Assembly (NCBI GenBank): GCA_016209865.1
Contig: JACQVL010000142.1
Location: 1-6,701 of the forward strand
Direction: 5' to 3'
Length of the DNA stretch: 6,701 nucleotides
Origin: Candidatus Latescibacterota bacterium
GTDB lineage: Bacteria; JAAXHH01; JACQVL01
Of the stretch, positions 4,768-6,701 are shown in pieces. How positions within the stretch are numbered: the first letter of the stretch is position 1; each line of letters starts with the position of its first letter. Made by a program: the position numbers and the translations under genes. The notes below the pieces were generated by a model, which saw only the letters and a list, made by a program, of their open reading frames with translations, had not been told where the DNA came from and ran no database searches.

Positions 4768-6701
4768 ATGGACCTCACTCGAAGGGCGTTCCTGAAAGCG
4801 GCCGGGGCAGCAGGAACTGCCGTCATGTTCTCCGAGCACGCATTCGCCCTGAAGACCCTCCAGCCGGTAGTGGACGTGGCCAACCCGCTGGACGCGTATC
4901 CCGACCGTGACTGGGAAGCGATCTACCGGGATCAGTACCGGTATGACAAGAGTTTCACCTGGGTCTGCTCCCCCAACTGCACGCACGCCTGCCGGCTGCG
5001 CGCGTTCATGCGCAACGGCGTGGTCATCCGGAGCGAGCAGAACTACGACGGGAGCCGGATCGCGGACCTGTACGGCAACACGTCGACCGCCCACTGGAAC
5101 CCGCGCGGTTGTTCCAACGGGTTCACGTTCCAGCGCCGGCTCTACGGCCCGTACCGCCTGCGGTATCCGATGATCCGCAAGGGCTGGAAACAATGGGCGG
5201 ACGACGGGTTCCCGGAACTGACGCCTGAGAACAAGACGAAGTATCTATTCGACGCCCGCGGTCAGGACGAATTGCTCCGGACGACCTGGGAGGAGGCGTT
5301 TACGTACGTCTCCAAAGGTATGATCCACATCGCCACGACGTACAGCGGAGAGGAAGGCAAGCAACGACTCCTGGCGCAAGGCTACCCGCCGGAGATGCTC
5401 GAACACTGGGAAGGGTCGGGGGTGCGCACGTTCAAACTGCGTGGCGGGATGGGCCTCTTGGGCGTCATCGGCAAGTATGGACTGTACCGGTTCGCCAACA
5501 TGCTCGCCCTCCTCGACGTCCACGTCCGCGGGGTCAAGCCGGACGAGGCGCAAGGCGGACGGCTCTGGTCGAACTACACCTGGCACGGCGACCAGGCGCC
5601 CGGCCATCCGTTCGTCCACGGCCTGCAGGCGTCAGATACCGATCTCAACGAAATGCGGTTCACGAAACTCCACATCCAGATGGGGAAGAACCTCGTCGAG
5701 AATAAACGAGCGGACAACCATTTCTTCATCGAGACGATGGAGCGCGGGGCGAAGATCGTCGTCATCACCCCGGAGTACAGCCCGCCCGCCACGAAGGCGG
5801 ACTACTGGATTCCGGTCCGGCCGCAGAGCGACGCCGCCCTGCTGTTAGGCATCACGAAGATCCTGATGGATGAGAAACTCTACGACGCGGCGTTCGTCAA
5901 ACAATACACCGATTTCCCGTTCCTCGTCCGCACTGACACCCTGAAGCGACTGCGGGCCGCCGACGTGTTCCCCGGCTACAAGGGCGGGCTGGCGAAGGAC
6001 GGGGCGAGCTTCAAGGAGCAGGGGCTGACCGACGAGCAGTACGCGAAGGTCGGGGATTTCGTCGTCTGGGACGCGAAGACGAATAGTCCGAAGGCGATCA
6101 CCCGTGACGACGTCGGGGAGAAACTCACCGCGAAGGGCCTCGACCCGGCGCTCGAAGGCCGGTACCGGGTGAAGACGACGGACGGAAAGACGGTCGAGGT
6201 CATGCCCCTGTTCGAGATGTACAAGCTGCATCTGAAGGATTACGACCTCGACGCGGTGCACGAGATGACGCAAGCGCCGAAAGACCTGATCGTCCGGCTC
6301 GCCCACGACATCGCCTCCATCAAGCCGTGCGCCATCCATATCGGGGAAGGGATCAACCACTGGTTCCACGCGACGGAGATCAACCGGGCGACCTACCTCC
6401 CGCTGATACTGACGGGCAACATCGGCAAGCCGGGGGCCGGGTCGCACACGTGGGCGGGGAACTACAAAGCGGCGCTGTTCCAGGGTTCGTCCTGGTCGGG
6501 CCCCGGCTTCAAGGGCTGGATCGGCGAAGACCCGTTCCATCCGAACCTCGACCCGAACGCGGACGGGAAGGATATCCACGCGCACAGCTACACCTACGAC
6601 GAAGAGCCGGGCTACTGGAATTACGGAGAAAAACCCCTGATCGTCAACACCCCGAAGTACGGCCGGAAAGTGTTCACCGGCAAGACGCACCTCCCCTCGC
6701 C
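4768..6701 (+). CDS. nxrA: Nitrite oxidoreductase / nitrate reductase alpha subunit, periplasmic type (partial, 3' end beyond window)
   Basis: The first 644 codons of a type II DMSO-reductase-family catalytic subunit; the full protein in this clade is about 1,100-1,200 aa. It oxidises nitrite to nitrate (or the reverse) at Mo-bis-MGD and passes electrons through [4Fe-4S] clusters to a beta subunit, expected just downstream. AAGGAG at 4755-4760 sits 7 nt before the ATG. A Tat leader (LTRRAFLKAAG, likely cut after AFA at 25-27) indicates periplasmic export. The proximal Fe-S motif is C67-x3-C71-x3-C75-x39-C115; the first ligand is Cys where E. coli NarG has His. NYTWHGDQAPG holds D275, the expected Asp ligand of Mo (equivalent to NarG D222). 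MGKN (305-308), YWIPVRPQSDAA (346-357) and GKPGAG (553-558) are cofactor-binding segments. DYPDRDWE/YRDQYRYD-like text (44-60) and RKGWKQWADDGFPELTPENK are typical of Nitrospira and anammox NxrA. The call cannot separate an oxidase from a reductase working in reverse. No frameshift is seen. Confidence 0.9.
   Translation, partial: MDLTRRAFLKAAGAAGTAVMFSEHAFALKTLQPVVDVANPLDAYPDRDWEAIYRDQYRYDKSFTWVCSPNCTHACRLRAFMRNGVVIRSEQNYDGSRIADLYGNTSTAHWNPRGCSNGFTFQRRLYGPYRLRYPMIRKGWKQWADDGFPELTPENKTKYLFDARGQDELLRTTWEEAFTYVSKGMIHIATTYSGEEGKQRLLAQGYPPEMLEHWEGSGVRTFKLRGGMGLLGVIGKYGLYRFANMLALLDVHVRGVKPDEAQGGRLWSNYTWHGDQAPGHPFVHGLQASDTDLNEMRFTKLHIQMGKNLVENKRADNHFFIETMERGAKIVVITPEYSPPATKADYWIPVRPQSDAALLLGITKILMDEKLYDAAFVKQYTDFPFLVRTDTLKRLRAADVFPGYKGGLAKDGASFKEQGLTDEQYAKVGDFVVWDAKTNSPKAITRDDVGEKLTAKGLDPALEGRYRVKTTDGKTVEVMPLFEMYKLHLKDYDLDAVHEMTQAPKDLIVRLAHDIASIKPCAIHIGEGINHWFHATEINRATYLPLILTGNIGKPGAGSHTWAGNYKAALFQGSSWSGPGFKGWIGEDPFHPNLDPNADGKDIHAHSYTYDEEPGYWNYGEKPLIVNTPKYGRKVFTGKTHLPS

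Noticed and set aside
5845-6690. 281-codon minus-strand open frame opposite nxrA
   Set aside because: It is antisense to well-conserved NxrA sequence; its Arg/Val/Leu-rich composition is typical of a GC-rich shadow frame.

Overview
The window (6,701 bp, GC-rich) suggests a Gram-negative bacterium with a periplasmic-type nitrite oxidoreductase. Three things support this: an outer-membrane beta-barrel protein with a Sec signal, a Tat-exported molybdoenzyme alpha subunit closely resembling Nitrospira/anammox-type NxrA, and a sigma-54-type promoter ahead of the cluster. A Nitrospirota or NC10-like host fits best, but lineage cannot be fixed from this sequence alone.

Layout. Positions 1-118 are the 3' flank of the first gene and hold only weak inverted repeats. 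Positions 119-2560 (minus strand) encode a DUF5916-type outer-membrane protein with an N-terminal CBM9-like domain. Positions 2561-2998 are a 438-bp divergent intergenic region. It holds a perfect 36-bp palindrome (2645-2680), a dense cluster of GTTGC/GCAAC palindromic sites (2803-2855) and a good sigma-54 -24/-12 element (2950-2965). Positions 2999-6701 (plus strand) carry a likely operon: a small cupin with eroded metal ligands (2999-3385); an unrecognised 320-aa protein with HELMH and two C-terminal CxxC pairs (3400-4362); a 97-aa NapF-like two-cluster ferredoxin overlapping it by 4 bp (4359-4652); a 115-bp gap; and the first 644 codons of nxrA (4768 to the window end).

How the parts may work together. 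NxrA is the catalytic subunit, with Mo-bis-MGD and a proximal [4Fe-4S] cluster. It has a twin-arginine leader, so it must be loaded with cofactors in the cytoplasm before export. The ferredoxin resembles the C-terminal half of NapF, which is known to assist cytoplasmic maturation of NapA, so it may do the same for NxrA or pass electrons. The HExxH protein and the cupin have no assigned role. Their position and tight spacing make them candidates for undescribed accessory or maturation factors of this Nxr.

A second theme is dispersed repeat DNA in and between the operon genes. Heptanucleotide arrays (GTGACGA/GTGGTCA-like) form the 3' ends of both the cupin and the ferredoxin genes and build an inverted repeat just before the nxrA ribosome site. 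A G-rich repeat resembling one arm of the upstream palindrome encodes the glycine-rich segment of the ferredoxin.
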